DNA of 64,000 bases from Muribaculaceae bacterium (GCA_022509085.1 JAFLTW010000008.1:41386-105385); one strand, 5' to 3'; numbered from the stretch's first letter, positions 34,388 through 43,908 are shown. The notes: generated from the letters alone by a model not told the origin. Made by a program: numbers and translations.

Positions 34388-36178
34388 TCAGAATAATGCT
34401 TTGATTGTAGTAGTTTCGCCTGAAGCCCCAGCCTGCACCACGTATACGCCGGAGGGCAGACCGGTGGATACTACACCGGAGGGGGCGGCTGCGCTGAACA
34501 CGCAAGCTCCGGAGAGATCGTAAACCTTGAGGGAGTCGACGTTTCCTGTCACCTCAACGCGGGCGCCGGGGAGCACCTTGAGGACGGGAGCCTTGTCGGC
34601 AGCCACCACTTCCACCTCAGCATCGTCGAAACCGGTGTTGAGAAGGAAAGAAAGGAACTCATAGTTGCCAAACTCATTGGATTCCCAATAGGTGGTGGTG
34701 TTGGCGAAGTAGATGAGGCTCTGGTCGGTGGTGCAGAACGGGAGGCCGATAGTCCAGGCGTCGTCGAAGAGCTCGGCACCGGTGTCGGTAAGACCCGTCA
34801 CCACTCCGCGATACATATATTCCTCCATCCAGTCGTAGGCAGCAAGCTGCTTGTTCTGGAGGATGTATGACGGGATGTCGACAGACTCAAACTGACCCTG
34901 CGGGAACACATAACCGTTGCGGTAGAAATACTTGTCCTGGTTGTTGAAGTTCTGGCCGAAGATGGAGTAGTCGGATGCCACGCTGGTAATGATTATGCTC
35001 TTGTCGCGGCTGCAAGTCTGGTAGTCGAGTGTGGCCACGTCGATCATGACAGGGAAATAGAGGGGATCGTCGAGGTTGCCCATTACAGCTGCGTCATAGA
35101 CACTGCCGGTGTAGAACACTTTCTTGCCGTCGGGAGAGACGTAAGCGTTGTTGAAGAGGAAGTTCACTCCCTCATTCTCGAGTGTCTCGATCCAAGCGAG
35201 ATAGTCGTCGTAGGCTTTCTGCCAGGGAACGTAGGCATCATACCATGCATTTACCTTCTCCTCATACTCAGTCTTCTTCTCGCCCGTCATGAACTGGGGG
35301 AAGAATTCCACGTTAGCGAGCCACATTAACTCATCTTCCGAAAGGCCGGGTTTTTTGTGTTCTTCAAACCACTTGTCGTAAGCGTCGCTCAGTTCAATTT
35401 CGCTTACGCCGGGTCTGAGATAATCTTCATAATTGGGGAGAGACGGACCGTCGTATTCATCAGTGACTTCAGGCACGGGGCGTCCTGAGGGGTTGGTGAG
35501 GTTGAGAGCAAGTTGCTGAACGCTCCAGTTGCCTTTGCTGTCACGAACGTAAAGGAGAGGAGTGTTGAAACGGCCGCTGCCCGAACGCATGATACCGGCG
35601 ATTACGTTGCCGTCGTCAGAGACACTCAGAGCGTGGACATACTGGGGAGCATGACCTACGAAATCCTTGCCCGGGTTGGGAAGGAAGACGGGTTTGTCAT
35701 AAGTGCCGTCAGCCTTACGGTACCATACGCATGCGTAGTCCATCTGAACGTTGTCTACCGTCATGCCGGTGTTGCCGAGCGCGCCGACAATAATCGAGCC
35801 ATCGGCTGAGATTGAACCTACCGCAGCAGTCTCTGTCGGACCGGCGAGAGGAAGGTCGTACCATTTGCCGTTCCTCCAATAGGAAGGAATACCGGCAATT
35901 TCTCCTACGGCCGTGCCGTCGTTGGAGACTGAGCGCGAGTTGATGCCGAGCTCGTAACCTGCATTGTCGCCAATGCGCTCATAGATCCATTTTTCGCCTG
36001 TCCACGTATTGTGGATTGCGATGGATTCGTCGCTTCCTATCTCACCACCCATCCATTGTCCGTTGGGGGAGACACAGTTGGTGTAGATGCCTACCACAAC
36101 CTGCGAGGGAACCCATGAAGGGTCTGCCATAGCCGTAAATGCGATAAGGGCCAGACCTAACGGTAAAAATCTTTTCAT
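34388..36178 (-). CDS. Secreted beta-propeller-like protein with T9SS-type sorting domain, paralog 2
   Basis: A 596-residue paralog of the next gene. Signal peptide MKRFLPLGLALIAFTAMA (about 1-18), blade-like repeats (CVSPNGQWMGGE, SVSNDGTAVGEIAGIPSYW, SISADGSIIVGALGN, ALSVSDDGNVIAGIM, YVSPDGKKVFYTGS), a helical insertion at about 250-350 and a C-terminal sorting domain ending LPSGVYVVQAGASGETTTIK. The pattern of a pseudo-message about current state, then a numeric page-like record, is not recognised as any enzyme. It is first in the transcript and its TGA is separated from the next ATG by a single T. Candidate -7 box at 36269-36276. Confidence 0.7.
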   Translation of the reverse strand: MKRFLPLGLALIAFTAMADPSWVPSQVVVGIYTNCVSPNGQWMGGEIGSDESIAIHNTWTGEKWIYERIGDNAGYELGINSRSVSNDGTAVGEIAGIPSYWRNGKWYDLPLAGPTETAAVGSISADGSIIVGALGNTGMTVDNVQMDYACVWYRKADGTYDKPVFLPNPGKDFVGHAPQYVHALSVSDDGNVIAGIMRSGSGRFNTPLLYVRDSKGNWSVQQLALNLTNPSGRPVPEVTDEYDGPSLPNYEDYLRPGVSEIELSDAYDKWFEEHKKPGLSEDELMWLANVEFFPQFMTGEKKTEYEEKVNAWYDAYVPWQKAYDDYLAWIETLENEGVNFLFNNAYVSPDGKKVFYTGSVYDAAVMGNLDDPLYFPVMIDVATLDYQTCSRDKSIIITSVASDYSIFGQNFNNQDKYFYRNGYVFPQGQFESVDIPSYILQNKQLAAYDWMEEYMYRGVVTGLTDTGAELFDDAWTIGLPFCTTDQSLIYFANTTTYWESNEFGNYEFLSFLLNTGFDDAEVEVVAADKAPVLKVLPGARVEVTGNVDSLKVYDLSGACVFSAAAPSGVVSTGLPSGVYVVQAGASGETTTIKALF

Positions 36179-36268
36179 ATCGGATAAAATTTAAGTATTG
36201 TAAAAATCAGAGTCTAAAGGTCAGTAAAAAAAGTGAGTTGAAGAGGTTTGATTTCCTTGTTCAACTCA

Positions 36269-36276
36269 CAAAAGTA
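36269..36276 (-). promoter_or_regulatory. Candidate -7 element of the paralog pair
   Basis: The minus strand reads TACTTTTG, matching TAnnTTTG, about 90 bases before the ATG. No -33 match was found. Confidence 0.4.
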
Positions 36277-36298
36277 GTAAAAATTTTTTAATTATGCA

Positions 36299-36940
36299 TT
36301 AAAATTTAAATTTTTTCTCTTTTTCTACCGTTGGCTTTGGCATATGGTTGAGACTGTCGGCCAGCGAGAGGGCTCGGTCGAAGCCGCGTGTGTCGAGACG
36401 GAACATATAGTTTTGCGTTCCGGCCGATTCCGCGCCGGTGCCCGTGTTGGTGGCATATCCCTCGAGGGGCATGCCGAGGAGCAGAAGGTCCTTGAAGGAG
36501 GAGTCGGGGCCGCAGGTGTAGATGTCGCCGTTTTTCGGGTCGCGGCTTATAACGATGCTGCATTCCCTGCGCAGACTGTCTCCTGAGGCGGTGAGTGAGA
36601 GCAGCAGCTGGTTGGGGTTGGTCTGGACGGCATACATGCGGTCAATGCAGAAGATTATGCTGTCCTGGCTGGTGTAGCGCAACATCACCCTCATGGAGTC
36701 GGCACGGTAGTAGGAGTCGGTGTAGTTGCCGTTGTAGTATATGGAGTCGGCAAGGTTGGCGATGGGGTTGATGAGGTAGTAGAGGCTGTCGAACTGGCCG
36801 AAGGCCTTGCTGTTGTTCACCACTCCCCAGTCGCCCACTACGAGCTTGGCGTTTACCTCGGGATAGTTGCGGGAGTTGCAGGCCGTCATCAGGGCCAGCA
36901 AGGCCGGGATGGCCAGAAGGAAGCGCAGACGTTTCATCAA
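36299..36940 (-). CDS. Lipoprotein downstream of pullulanase, function unknown
   Basis: A 213-residue lipoprotein with lipobox LMTAC (Cys20). The mature part is Ser/Tyr/Asp-rich and predicted beta-rich, with two internal cysteines (CIDRMY and ECSIVI), plus a further one in YTCGPDSS. A Lys-rich tail (EKEKKFKF) ends it. It begins 7 bases after pulA, so it is probably part of the same transcript and may sit on the membrane with the starch-degrading activity. No family recognised. Confidence 0.65.
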   Translation of the reverse strand: MMKRLRFLLAIPALLALMTACNSRNYPEVNAKLVVGDWGVVNNSKAFGQFDSLYYLINPIANLADSIYYNGNYTDSYYRADSMRVMLRYTSQDSIIFCIDRMYAVQTNPNQLLLSLTASGDSLRRECSIVISRDPKNGDIYTCGPDSSFKDLLLLGMPLEGYATNTGTGAESAGTQNYMFRLDTRGFDRALSLADSLNHMPKPTVEKEKKFKF

Positions 36941-36947
36941 ATATCGG

Positions 36948-38978
36948 TTATTTGGTTTTGGCCAGGATGAGGGCGGAATATGGAGCGAGGGTAATCTTGC
37001 CGCCCTTGAACTCTCCGAGGCCTTCGGCGGGAGAGATCTTGCCGTCTTGAGCCACGATCATCCATTTCCCTTTCTTCACGTTGATGGTCTGGGGGTAGGA
37101 GGCTCCGTTGAAAGCCACCTTTATCTCCTTCCACTCGTCGCCGTTGGCGTTGTCGGTGAGGCTGTATGAGATGAGGTTGGGGTTCTTTTCGGAGTCGATC
37201 TTGTCAAAGACGAGGTGTCGGGCTATCTGGTCGGCAGTCGTCATGCGGAAAGCAGGGTGGGCTTTGCGCAGGGCTGTGAGTCCCTGGTAGTAGGCAAACT
37301 GGTCGGCATAGAGGGCCTTGTTGTGCCAGTCGATGGCGTTGATAGAGTCGGGGCTCTTGTAGGAGTTGTGCACTCCCTTCTTGTCGCGCCATACCTCTTC
37401 TCCCGCAAACATGAACGGCGCGCCCTGCGATGTGAAGACGATGGTCTGGGCGAGTTTGGCAGCCTCGAGCATGTCTTTCTCGGGAAGACCTTCCATCGAC
37501 TTCTTCAGTTTGTCGGTGAGGGAGAGGTCGTCGTGGCATGACACGTAGTTTACGATCATTTCGGGAGAGGAAGCGTAGGCAAACTTGGAGTTATTGCCTT
37601 TAGAGTAGTCTACCTGCGGGTGGGCCGTTGCAGCCACGATACCAATCTTGACGGTCTCCTCGAGTCCGGGTTTTCCGGTGGCGAAGCCGCGGTCGGAGGC
37701 ATCGGTGTAGTGACCCTTTACGGCGTCGCGGAGGTCGTCGGAGAAGACGGCGATGTCGGTCATCTTGGCCACATTCTCCTTGAGTGCGCGTTTGTCGACG
37801 GGCAGGGGAGAGTCGCCGGCAGTCCAGCCCTCGCCGTATACGAAGATGGAGGGGTTGATCTCCTTGAGCTCTGCGGCCACACGGTTCATCGTCTCGATGT
37901 CGTGGATGGCCATGAGGTCGAAGCGGAAGCCGTCGATGTGGTATTCGTCAGCCCAGTATTTTGTGGAGTTCACGATGTAGTCCTGCATCTGGAGGAGGTC
38001 GGAGGCTGTCTCGTTGCCGCAACCTGAGGCGTCGCTGTATGAGCCGTCGTTGCGGTGGCGGTGGTAGTAGCCGGGAGCGGTAAGCTCGAAGTTGGAGTCA
38101 TCGTTGCCGGCAGTATGGTTGTATACCACGTCCATAATCACCCCGATTCCGGCATCATGGAGGGCCTTGATCATCTCCTTCATCTCGCGGATACGGGTGG
38201 CGGGGTCGGAGGGATTGGTGGAGTAGGAGCCTTCCGGAGCATTATAGTTAAGGGGGTCGTAACCCCAGTTGTAGGTGTTGAGCTGGAGGTTTGCCTCGTC
38301 TACGGAGTTATAGTCGTAGCTGGGGAGGATATGCACATGGGTGATGCCGAGTTCCTTGAGGTGGTCGATGCCGGTGGCGAGGCTGTCGGGAGAGAGCGTT
38401 CCCGGCTCGGTGAGGGCGAGGAACTTCCCTTTGTTGGCAATGCCTGAGGAGGGATGCATCGACATGTCGCGGTGGTGCATCTCGTATACTATTACATCTG
38501 TGAAATTGTCAACCTTCGGACCCTTGTCTTCAGCCCATCCCTCTGGGTTGGTTGATGTGAGGTCGATGATTGCTGCACGTTCGCCGTTGAGGCCAACGGC
38601 CTTTGCCCACACGCCGGGGGTCTCGTCGAGCCATTTCCCGTCGTGGAGAATCTGGAAGGTGTAGAACTTCCCGTAGAGTTTCTCGGGTACGGAAGCGGTC
38701 CAGGTTCCGTTGTCGGCGTGAAACTGCATTGGGAGGACTGTCAGGGGATTTCCGCCGCGGCCCTGGGCGTAGATCTTTACGCGGGCATCCTGGGCTTTGG
38801 GGCTCCAGAGGCGGAAGGCGGTGCCGGCGTCGGAGACGGTGAGCTCCAGGTCGTCGCCGGAATAGGTGGGGTAGGAAACGAACTGTTCGTCATACGTGCT
38901 GCGGGCCTGTGAGGAGGCACCACCGACTGCAGTCAGAGCAAGAGCAGTCATAGAAAAAACGAGTGCTTTATATTTCAT
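36948..38978 (-). CDS. pulA: Type I pullulanase (GH13), exported
   Basis: A 676-residue alpha-1,6-debranching enzyme. After a signal peptide (about 1-26) an N-terminal CBM48-like domain contains FRLWSPKAQDARVKIYAQG. The GH13 barrel shows VIMDVVYNHTAG, DGFRFDLMAIHD (catalytic Asp nucleophile), FVYGEGWT (catalytic Glu) and VSCHDDLSL (transition-state Asp). It has the pullulanase signature YNWGYDPLNYNAPEGSYS. The signal peptide lacks a lipobox, so it is periplasmic or secreted. It acts on starch, glycogen or pullulan. Confidence 0.93.
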   Translation of the reverse strand: MKYKALVFSMTALALTAVGGASSQARSTYDEQFVSYPTYSGDDLELTVSDAGTAFRLWSPKAQDARVKIYAQGRGGNPLTVLPMQFHADNGTWTASVPEKLYGKFYTFQILHDGKWLDETPGVWAKAVGLNGERAAIIDLTSTNPEGWAEDKGPKVDNFTDVIVYEMHHRDMSMHPSSGIANKGKFLALTEPGTLSPDSLATGIDHLKELGITHVHILPSYDYNSVDEANLQLNTYNWGYDPLNYNAPEGSYSTNPSDPATRIREMKEMIKALHDAGIGVIMDVVYNHTAGNDDSNFELTAPGYYHRHRNDGSYSDASGCGNETASDLLQMQDYIVNSTKYWADEYHIDGFRFDLMAIHDIETMNRVAAELKEINPSIFVYGEGWTAGDSPLPVDKRALKENVAKMTDIAVFSDDLRDAVKGHYTDASDRGFATGKPGLEETVKIGIVAATAHPQVDYSKGNNSKFAYASSPEMIVNYVSCHDDLSLTDKLKKSMEGLPEKDMLEAAKLAQTIVFTSQGAPFMFAGEEVWRDKKGVHNSYKSPDSINAIDWHNKALYADQFAYYQGLTALRKAHPAFRMTTADQIARHLVFDKIDSEKNPNLISYSLTDNANGDEWKEIKVAFNGASYPQTINVKKGKWMIVAQDGKISPAEGLGEFKGGKITLAPYSALILAKTK

Positions 38979-39051
38979 GTTAAGATTAGGATAAACCGTG
39001 TTTGAATTGTGTTTTTCTCTGTTCGTAGCTATTATAGCAAATAATGTACCG

Positions 39052-39059
39052 CAAATATA
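39052..39059 (-). promoter_or_regulatory. Candidate -7 element of pulA
   Basis: The minus strand reads TATATTTG, matching TAnnTTTG, about 70 bases before the pulA ATG. No -33 match. Confidence 0.45.
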
Positions 39060-39109
39060 GTTTATTTTTTTAAGTTGGAAAACTAAAATAAGACGTGATG
39101 TGTAGGGAG

Positions 39110-39673
39110 TCAGACAGGGCGGAGGGAGCCGGAGAGGGTGTCGATGACGAAGCCGTCGACGGTTATGCCGTTCGGGAGGAGCGGATGGGAACGCACCAGC
39201 TCGACGCTGCGACGCACGGCATCGTCAGTGTCGGAAAAACCGGAAAGCCATGTCTCCAGGTCGTGTCCCTCGGACTTCAGGGTCTCGATGGTCTCCGCAG
39301 AGATGCCCCGGTCCTTCATCACCTCGATGAAATGCCGCCCATTCATCCCTTCAACGCCGCAGTTGGTGTGGGCCACAATCATCACATGCTCCACGCCCAG
39401 TTCGTAGATAGCCACGAGCAACGACCTCATCGAATCACCGTATGGGTCGGTGACGAGGCCTCCCGCGTTCTTAATCATCTTCACGTCGCCGTTGTGCAGG
39501 CCCAGGGCAGCGGGCAAAAGCGTGAGCAGGCGCGTGTCCATGCAGGCCACGACGGCTGTCTTCAGCGCCGGAAATTTTGATGTCTCATAGTCGCGGTATT
39601 CGCCGCTCTTCACAAACTCCTCGTTGCGGCGCATCATTTCCTTATAAACCGGGGTATCTTTCATATCGTTCAT
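39110..39673 (-). CDS. can: Beta-class carbonic anhydrase
   Basis: A 187-residue beta-carbonic anhydrase that makes bicarbonate from CO2. The zinc ligands are visible: Cys and Asp of ACMDTRL (about 43-49), then His and Cys of HTNCGVEG (about 103). The loop NAGGLVTDPYGDSMRSL is also conserved. No signal peptide, so cytoplasmic. It is transcribed alone; a -7 element is seen at 39732-39739. Together with the gamma-CA-like gene at 2469 the window has two unrelated carbonic anhydrase families. Confidence 0.93.
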   Translation of the reverse strand: MNDMKDTPVYKEMMRRNEEFVKSGEYRDYETSKFPALKTAVVACMDTRLLTLLPAALGLHNGDVKMIKNAGGLVTDPYGDSMRSLLVAIYELGVEHVMIVAHTNCGVEGMNGRHFIEVMKDRGISAETIETLKSEGHDLETWLSGFSDTDDAVRRSVELVRSHPLLPNGITVDGFVIDTLSGSLRPV

Positions 39674-39731
39674 TTACGCATTTACTTATTAAAAAACATT
39701 ATCCAAAGCATGCGGGGATAAATTCATACCG

Positions 39732-39739
39732 CAAAGTTA
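39732..39739 (-). promoter_or_regulatory. Candidate -7 element of can
   Basis: The minus strand reads TAACTTTG, about 60 bases before the can ATG. It lies back to back with the rplS promoter and shares the gap with it. Confidence 0.5.
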
Positions 39740-39748
39740 ATCAAAAGA

Positions 39749-39780
39749 TTTGGTGGGTTGAAGAAAAATTAGTAATTTTG
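39749..39780 (+). promoter_or_regulatory. Bacteroidetes promoter of rplS
   Basis: TTTG at 39749-39752 and TAATTTTG at 39773-39780 are 20 bases apart, a full consensus match. Confidence 0.8.
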
Positions 39781-39858
39781 CAGCCGGATTTGTAATCTCT
39801 GGCGGGAAGCGATGTAGCCCGTGAATATTGCAAGTCATAACTAAATAACTCAAACACA

Positions 39859-40224
39859 ATGGACTTAATTAAAGTTGTAGAGGAGTCGTTTGCAACTCCC
39901 AAGAAAGAATTTGATGAATTCGGCCCCGGCGACACCATCACGGTATCGTATCGCATCAAGGAGGGTAACAAGGAGCGTATCCAGCAGTATCGCGGCGTCG
40001 TGATCCGCATCAGCGGCAACGAAGACAAGAAGCGCTTCACCGTTCGCAAGATTTCAGACGGAATCGGCGTGGAGAGGATTTTCCCCATCGAGTCTCCCTT
40101 CATCGAGGCTATCAAGGTGAACAAGTATGGTAAGGTGCGTCGCGCCAAGCTTTACTACCTGCGCAACCTCACCGGCAAGAAGGCCCGCATCAAAGAGCGT
40201 TACGTCAAGAAAAACAAAGACTGA
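39859..40224 (+). CDS. rplS: 50S ribosomal protein L19
   Basis: A 121-residue bL19, [11 protein letters not shown], with [19 protein letters not shown] and the conserved [20 protein letters not shown]. It lies at the subunit interface. The gene is alone here, without the rpsP-rimM-trmD neighbours of many bacteria, and is followed by an odd region of complementary repeats before gpmI. Confidence 0.96.
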   Translation: MDLIKVVEESFATPKKEFDEFGPGDTITVSYRIKEGNKERIQQYRGVVIRISGNEDKKRFTVRKISDGIGVERIFPIESPFIEAIKVNKYGKVRRAKLYYLRNLTGKKARIKERYVKKNKD

Positions 40225-40263
40225 CCCAACGCCCGTCCTTTCTCACAGACCAAACTTTTATTT

Positions 40264-40340
40264 GCGCCTGGTTGTTAATACACCGCAGGCGCATTTATAT
40301 TTAAAGGCGCCTGATAGAAGCATATAGTTTAAAGCGCCTG
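40264..40340 (+). promoter_or_regulatory. Competing hairpin repeats between rplS and gpmI
   Basis: GCGCCTG occurs at 40264-40270, 40307-40313 and 40334-40340, and its complement CAGGCGC once at 40286-40292. The single complement can pair with the first copy (terminator-like, followed by an AT-rich tail) or with either downstream copy, so the structures exclude each other. Confidence 0.5.
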
Positions 40341-40373
40341 CCAGGAAAGGCATTGATTTAAAAGACATAGAAA

Positions 40374-41888
40374 ATGCAACAGAAGAAAGCTTTACTTATG
40401 ATACTTGACGGCTTCGGACTGGGCGACCACTCCGAGGGCGACGCTATCTACAACACCCCAACTCCCTACATCGACTCCCTGATGGCCGACTATCCCAACT
40501 CTCGCCTCGACGCCAGCGGCGAAGACGTGGGACTTCCCGACGGCCAGATGGGCAACTCGGAAGTGGGACACCTCAATATCGGAGCCGGCCGCATCGTATA
40601 TCAGGACCTGGTGAAGATCAACCGCGCCATAGCCGACGGCACCTTCATGGAGAATCCCGAGATAAAGAGCGCCTTCACCTACGCCAAGGAGAAAAACATG
40701 CCCATCCACTTCATGGGCCTCACCTCCAACGGCGGCGTGCACTCCTCGCTTGCCCACCTCTACGCCCTCTGCGACACGGCAAAGGCCTACGGCCTGAACC
40801 AGGTCTACATCCACTGCTTCATGGATGGCCGTGACACGGACCCCGAAAGCGGTGCCGGCTTCATACGCCAGCTCACCGACTATACGGAGAAATCTGCCGG
40901 AAAGATCGCATCCATCGTTGGCCGTTACTACGCAATGGACCGTGACAAACGTTGGGAACGCGTAAAGGAAGCCTACAACCTTCTCGTATACGGCGAGGGG
41001 AAGAAGGCTGAAGACATGGTGAAGGCCGTCGAGGAATCGTATGCCGAGGGAGTCACCGACGAATTCATCAAACCGATAGTCAACGAAACCATCGACGGCC
41101 GCATCGGAGCCGGACACGTGGTGATATTCTTCAACTACCGCAACGACCGCGCCAAGGAACTCACCACCGTGCTCACCCAGCATCCCGAAGACGGCATGAC
41201 ACCCATAGCCGACCTGCAGTATTACTGCATGACCCCCTATGACGACTCGTTCAAAAACGTGCACATCATCTTCGATAAGGTGAATGTGGCCGATACACTG
41301 GCGGAATATCTCTCGTCGAAGGGCTTGAGGCAGCTTCACATAGCCGAGACCGAGAAGTATGCCCACGTTACGTTCTTCTTCAACGGCGGCCGCGAGGAAC
41401 CCTTCAAGGGTGAGGACCGCATACTGGTGCCCTCGCCAAAGGTTGCCACTTATGACCTCCAACCTGAGATGAGTGCACCGGAGGTCACCGAGAAACTCGT
41501 GGACCAGATCAAGGCCGACAAATATGACTTCATCGTTGTCAACTTCGCAAATGGCGACATGGTGGGTCATACGGGCGTCTACCCCGCCATCCAGAAAGCC
41601 ATCGCCACACTCGACGAGATGGTAAAGAGAGTGGTGGAAGCAGCCAAGGAGCATGGCTACGGCGTGATAATCATTGCCGACCACGGCAACGCCGACAATG
41701 CCAAGAATCCCGACGGCTCGCCCAACACGGCCCATTCGCTCAACCCCGTTCCCTTCATCTACGTGAACACGGACGACAGGAACGCCAAGGTTGCCAACGG
41801 ACGCCTGGCCGACGTGGCCCCCTCCATCCTGCACATCATGGGTCTTCCCCAGCCGGCTGACATGACGGGAGTAAACCTGATTAATTGA
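40374..41888 (+). CDS. gpmI: 2,3-bisphosphoglycerate-independent phosphoglycerate mutase
   Basis: A 504-residue iPGM of the alkaline phosphatase superfamily that interconverts 3- and 2-phosphoglycerate. The first metal site is seen in [10 protein letters not shown] and the catalytic serine in [14 protein letters not shown]. Later metal ligands are in [14 protein letters not shown] and IADHGNADN. Complete length. A strong bidirectional terminator follows. Confidence 0.96.
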   Translation: MQQKKALLMILDGFGLGDHSEGDAIYNTPTPYIDSLMADYPNSRLDASGEDVGLPDGQMGNSEVGHLNIGAGRIVYQDLVKINRAIADGTFMENPEIKSAFTYAKEKNMPIHFMGLTSNGGVHSSLAHLYALCDTAKAYGLNQVYIHCFMDGRDTDPESGAGFIRQLTDYTEKSAGKIASIVGRYYAMDRDKRWERVKEAYNLLVYGEGKKAEDMVKAVEESYAEGVTDEFIKPIVNETIDGRIGAGHVVIFFNYRNDRAKELTTVLTQHPEDGMTPIADLQYYCMTPYDDSFKNVHIIFDKVNVADTLAEYLSSKGLRQLHIAETEKYAHVTFFFNGGREEPFKGEDRILVPSPKVATYDLQPEMSAPEVTEKLVDQIKADKYDFIVVNFANGDMVGHTGVYPAIQKAIATLDEMVKRVVEAAKEHGYGVIIIADHGNADNAKNPDGSPNTAHSLNPVPFIYVNTDDRNAKVANGRLADVAPSILHIMGLPQPADMTGVNLIN

Positions 41889-41903
41889 TGTAAGATAATA
41901 GTA

Positions 41904-41938
41904 AAAGTAAGGGGGCCAAACGGCCCCCTTACTTTTTA
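41904..41938. terminator. Bidirectional terminator between gpmI and the 5'-nucleotidase
   Basis: AAAGTAAGGGGGCC (41904-41917) and its complement at 41922-41935 form a 14-base stem with an AAAC loop, with T on both exits. It serves both converging genes. Confidence 0.92.
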
Positions 41939-43501
41939 TTCTGAAAGGTAAATGAACCTCGGCCTGGGGTCCGGATTGATTACAAGTCCGCGGCGTCCCA
42001 TCTGCTCCACGTAGCCCAGAATCGGGGCAGCCACCTCCACGTCGTCGCGCCAGAGGAGCTGCGAATTGGCAAGTGAAACGAGGTCGTCGTTGCCGCCGAG
42101 CACGTAGTCGATGGTGGCGTATTCATAAGTTTTGTCAGGGTCGAGAGGATAGCCGTTTATCAGCACTTCCCTCAGCTGACCGTCAGTGTCGGCCAGCACT
42201 GTGATTTGCGAGCTCACTGACTCGCCACCCTTGCGGGCGGCAACCTTCAGCGCCTCGAGCAGGTCGGACCCCTTCACGGAGGCCAGCGCGAGGTGGTTGG
42301 AGAAGGGATAGGTGTTGAGGATCTGTCCTTCGGTCACGGCTCCCTCGTTCATCACCATGCGGATGCCTCCCACATTCATAAGGGCGAAGTCGAGTGTCGG
42401 GAATGCAGGGTCGAGTATGCGCAGGCTGTCGGCCTTGTGCGAGCCGTATGCATAAGCCAGGTCGGCCGTAAAGTTTGCCAGGCTGCCGGCGCGGTCGGTG
42501 TTGTCCATAGTCCGGTCAGCATAGGCCACCACCCGGCTGTTGATGGAGTCCACACGAGCCCTGTAGGGGCTCAGGAACGCCATAATGTCCTTGTCGAGCT
42601 GCTCGGGAGCGAAGCGGTCGGTGACGGGCAGGAGGCGGTAATCGAAGCTGCGCGCGTCTGCCGGGTTGTCGAGGTCGATCTTGATATAGCCTAAATTCTT
42701 TCCATACTTCCCCGTCTGGGCCACAAGCACCGGATTGCCGTCAGCATTCAAGACGATGGAGGGGGTGGAGCCATCCTCGCCCGGCGTTATCACCGTATGG
42801 GAGTGGCCACCGATGATGATGTCGATGTCGTGGCTTGCGGCTGCAAGCTCATAGTCGGTAGGCTTCTCGTTCTGCTTCACCACCCCGATATGGGTCACGG
42901 CCACCACCAGGTCGCAGTGGAGCTCGTTCTTCAGGAAGGCCGCGGTCTCGTTGGCCACCGGAATAATCTCTCGAAACTTCAGTCCGCCGGTATTCGCGCG
43001 GTCGATAAGACTCTCGGGGTCGACATTGATGCCGAAAAAGCCTATGCGCTTACCCTTCACCTCGCGAATAGTGTATGGGGAAAAGATGCCGTCGAGCTCC
43101 GTGCCGCTGAAGTCATAGTTGGCCGAGAGCGGCGTGCCGGATGTCTTCCGGTAATATTTGGCAATGTCGGAAATGCCGTTGTCAAACTCATGGTTGCCCA
43201 GGATGCGGATGTCGTAGCCCATCATATCCATAAGGGGATACTCCACCTCGCCCCGGAAGAACTTGAAGAAAAGCGAGCCCTGCACCACATCGCCGGCATC
43301 AATGAGAATCACGTCGTCTTCCGCGGCGCGGATGCTGTCGATCAGAGCCTTACGCTGCAATACACCGCCGGCTCCCGAGGCGTCGGAGTCGAGCTGGGAA
43401 TGGGTGTCGTTGGTGTGGAGCAGCACTACGCCCGCGGCGCCCGCAGGCAGCGCGAGGAGCATTATGAGAAGGAGAGAAAAGAGATGGGAACGGCTGTGCA
43501 T
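41936..43501 (-). CDS. Exported 5'-nucleotidase / metallophosphatase (UshA-like)
   Basis: A 521-residue protein with a signal peptide (about 1-22) and two domains. The metallophosphoesterase domain (about 24-240) shows LLHTNDTHSQL, DAGDVVQGSLFFKFF, LGNHEFDNG and GGHSHTVI, which together bind the two metals. The C-terminal domain (about 290-500) has GGIRMVMNEGAVTEG and YEYATIDYVLGGNDD and binds the nucleotide. It dephosphorylates extracytoplasmic nucleotides for uptake of nucleosides and phosphate, by family analogy. It has its own -7 element at 43534-43541. Confidence 0.9.
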   Translation of the reverse strand: MHSRSHLFSLLLIMLLALPAGAAGVVLLHTNDTHSQLDSDASGAGGVLQRKALIDSIRAAEDDVILIDAGDVVQGSLFFKFFRGEVEYPLMDMMGYDIRILGNHEFDNGISDIAKYYRKTSGTPLSANYDFSGTELDGIFSPYTIREVKGKRIGFFGINVDPESLIDRANTGGLKFREIIPVANETAAFLKNELHCDLVVAVTHIGVVKQNEKPTDYELAAASHDIDIIIGGHSHTVITPGEDGSTPSIVLNADGNPVLVAQTGKYGKNLGYIKIDLDNPADARSFDYRLLPVTDRFAPEQLDKDIMAFLSPYRARVDSINSRVVAYADRTMDNTDRAGSLANFTADLAYAYGSHKADSLRILDPAFPTLDFALMNVGGIRMVMNEGAVTEGQILNTYPFSNHLALASVKGSDLLEALKVAARKGGESVSSQITVLADTDGQLREVLINGYPLDPDKTYEYATIDYVLGGNDDLVSLANSQLLWRDDVEVAAPILGYVEQMGRRGLVINPDPRPRFIYLSE

Positions 43502-43533
43502 ATCGAGAAATATATCTGTTTATGATAGTGAGG

Positions 43534-43541
43534 CAAAGTTA
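43534..43541 (-). promoter_or_regulatory. Candidate -7 element of the 5'-nucleotidase gene
   Basis: The minus strand reads TAACTTTG, about 33 bases before the ATG. No TTTG at the expected distance. Confidence 0.45.
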
Positions 43542-43629
43542 AGAAAAAAATCGCAAAAAAAATTAAAATTCATCAAACCCTTTTTGAGGTTTGTGTGTTT
43601 TAAATATAAACAAACAAAAATCAAGGTTT

Positions 43630-43908
43630 ATGGATGAGAAAGAAAGACATATAAGGGAAAACGAGGCACATCGCCACGACGACGTAACCTCCGATGTAAT
43701 AGCCGACAAGCTCCGCGCTGAAGGCAAGAACAACCAAAGGAACAGCACCCGAAACATCAACAAGCTGTGGTTGTGGCTGGGAGTATTGATTCTGATAGTG
43801 ATCCTGCTTTGGTTCCTTTTCACCTACGTGATTGCCTTCGACGTAGCGGGCGACGAGAACGGATCTTTGATAATGCAGCAGCTCGACAACCTGAAACTGA
43901 TGGTATAG
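43630..43908 (+). CDS. Small single-pass membrane protein, function unknown
   Basis: A 92-residue protein. The N-terminal half is highly charged (MDEKERHIRENEAHRHDDV) and cytoplasmic by the positive-inside rule; one transmembrane helix spans about residues 46-66 (WLWLGVLILIVILLWFLF), followed by a short acidic outer tail. An upstream ATG at 43591 adds 13 residues without support. It is followed by a strong terminator. No family was recognised. Confidence 0.6.
   Translation: MDEKERHIRENEAHRHDDVTSDVIADKLRAEGKNNQRNSTRNINKLWLWLGVLILIVILLWFLFTYVIAFDVAGDENGSLIMQQLDNLKLMV

Noticed and set aside
40392..41834. A 480-codon open frame antisense to gpmI
   Set aside because: Same reason: gpmI on the plus strand has all catalytic motifs, and the antisense product resembles no protein family.
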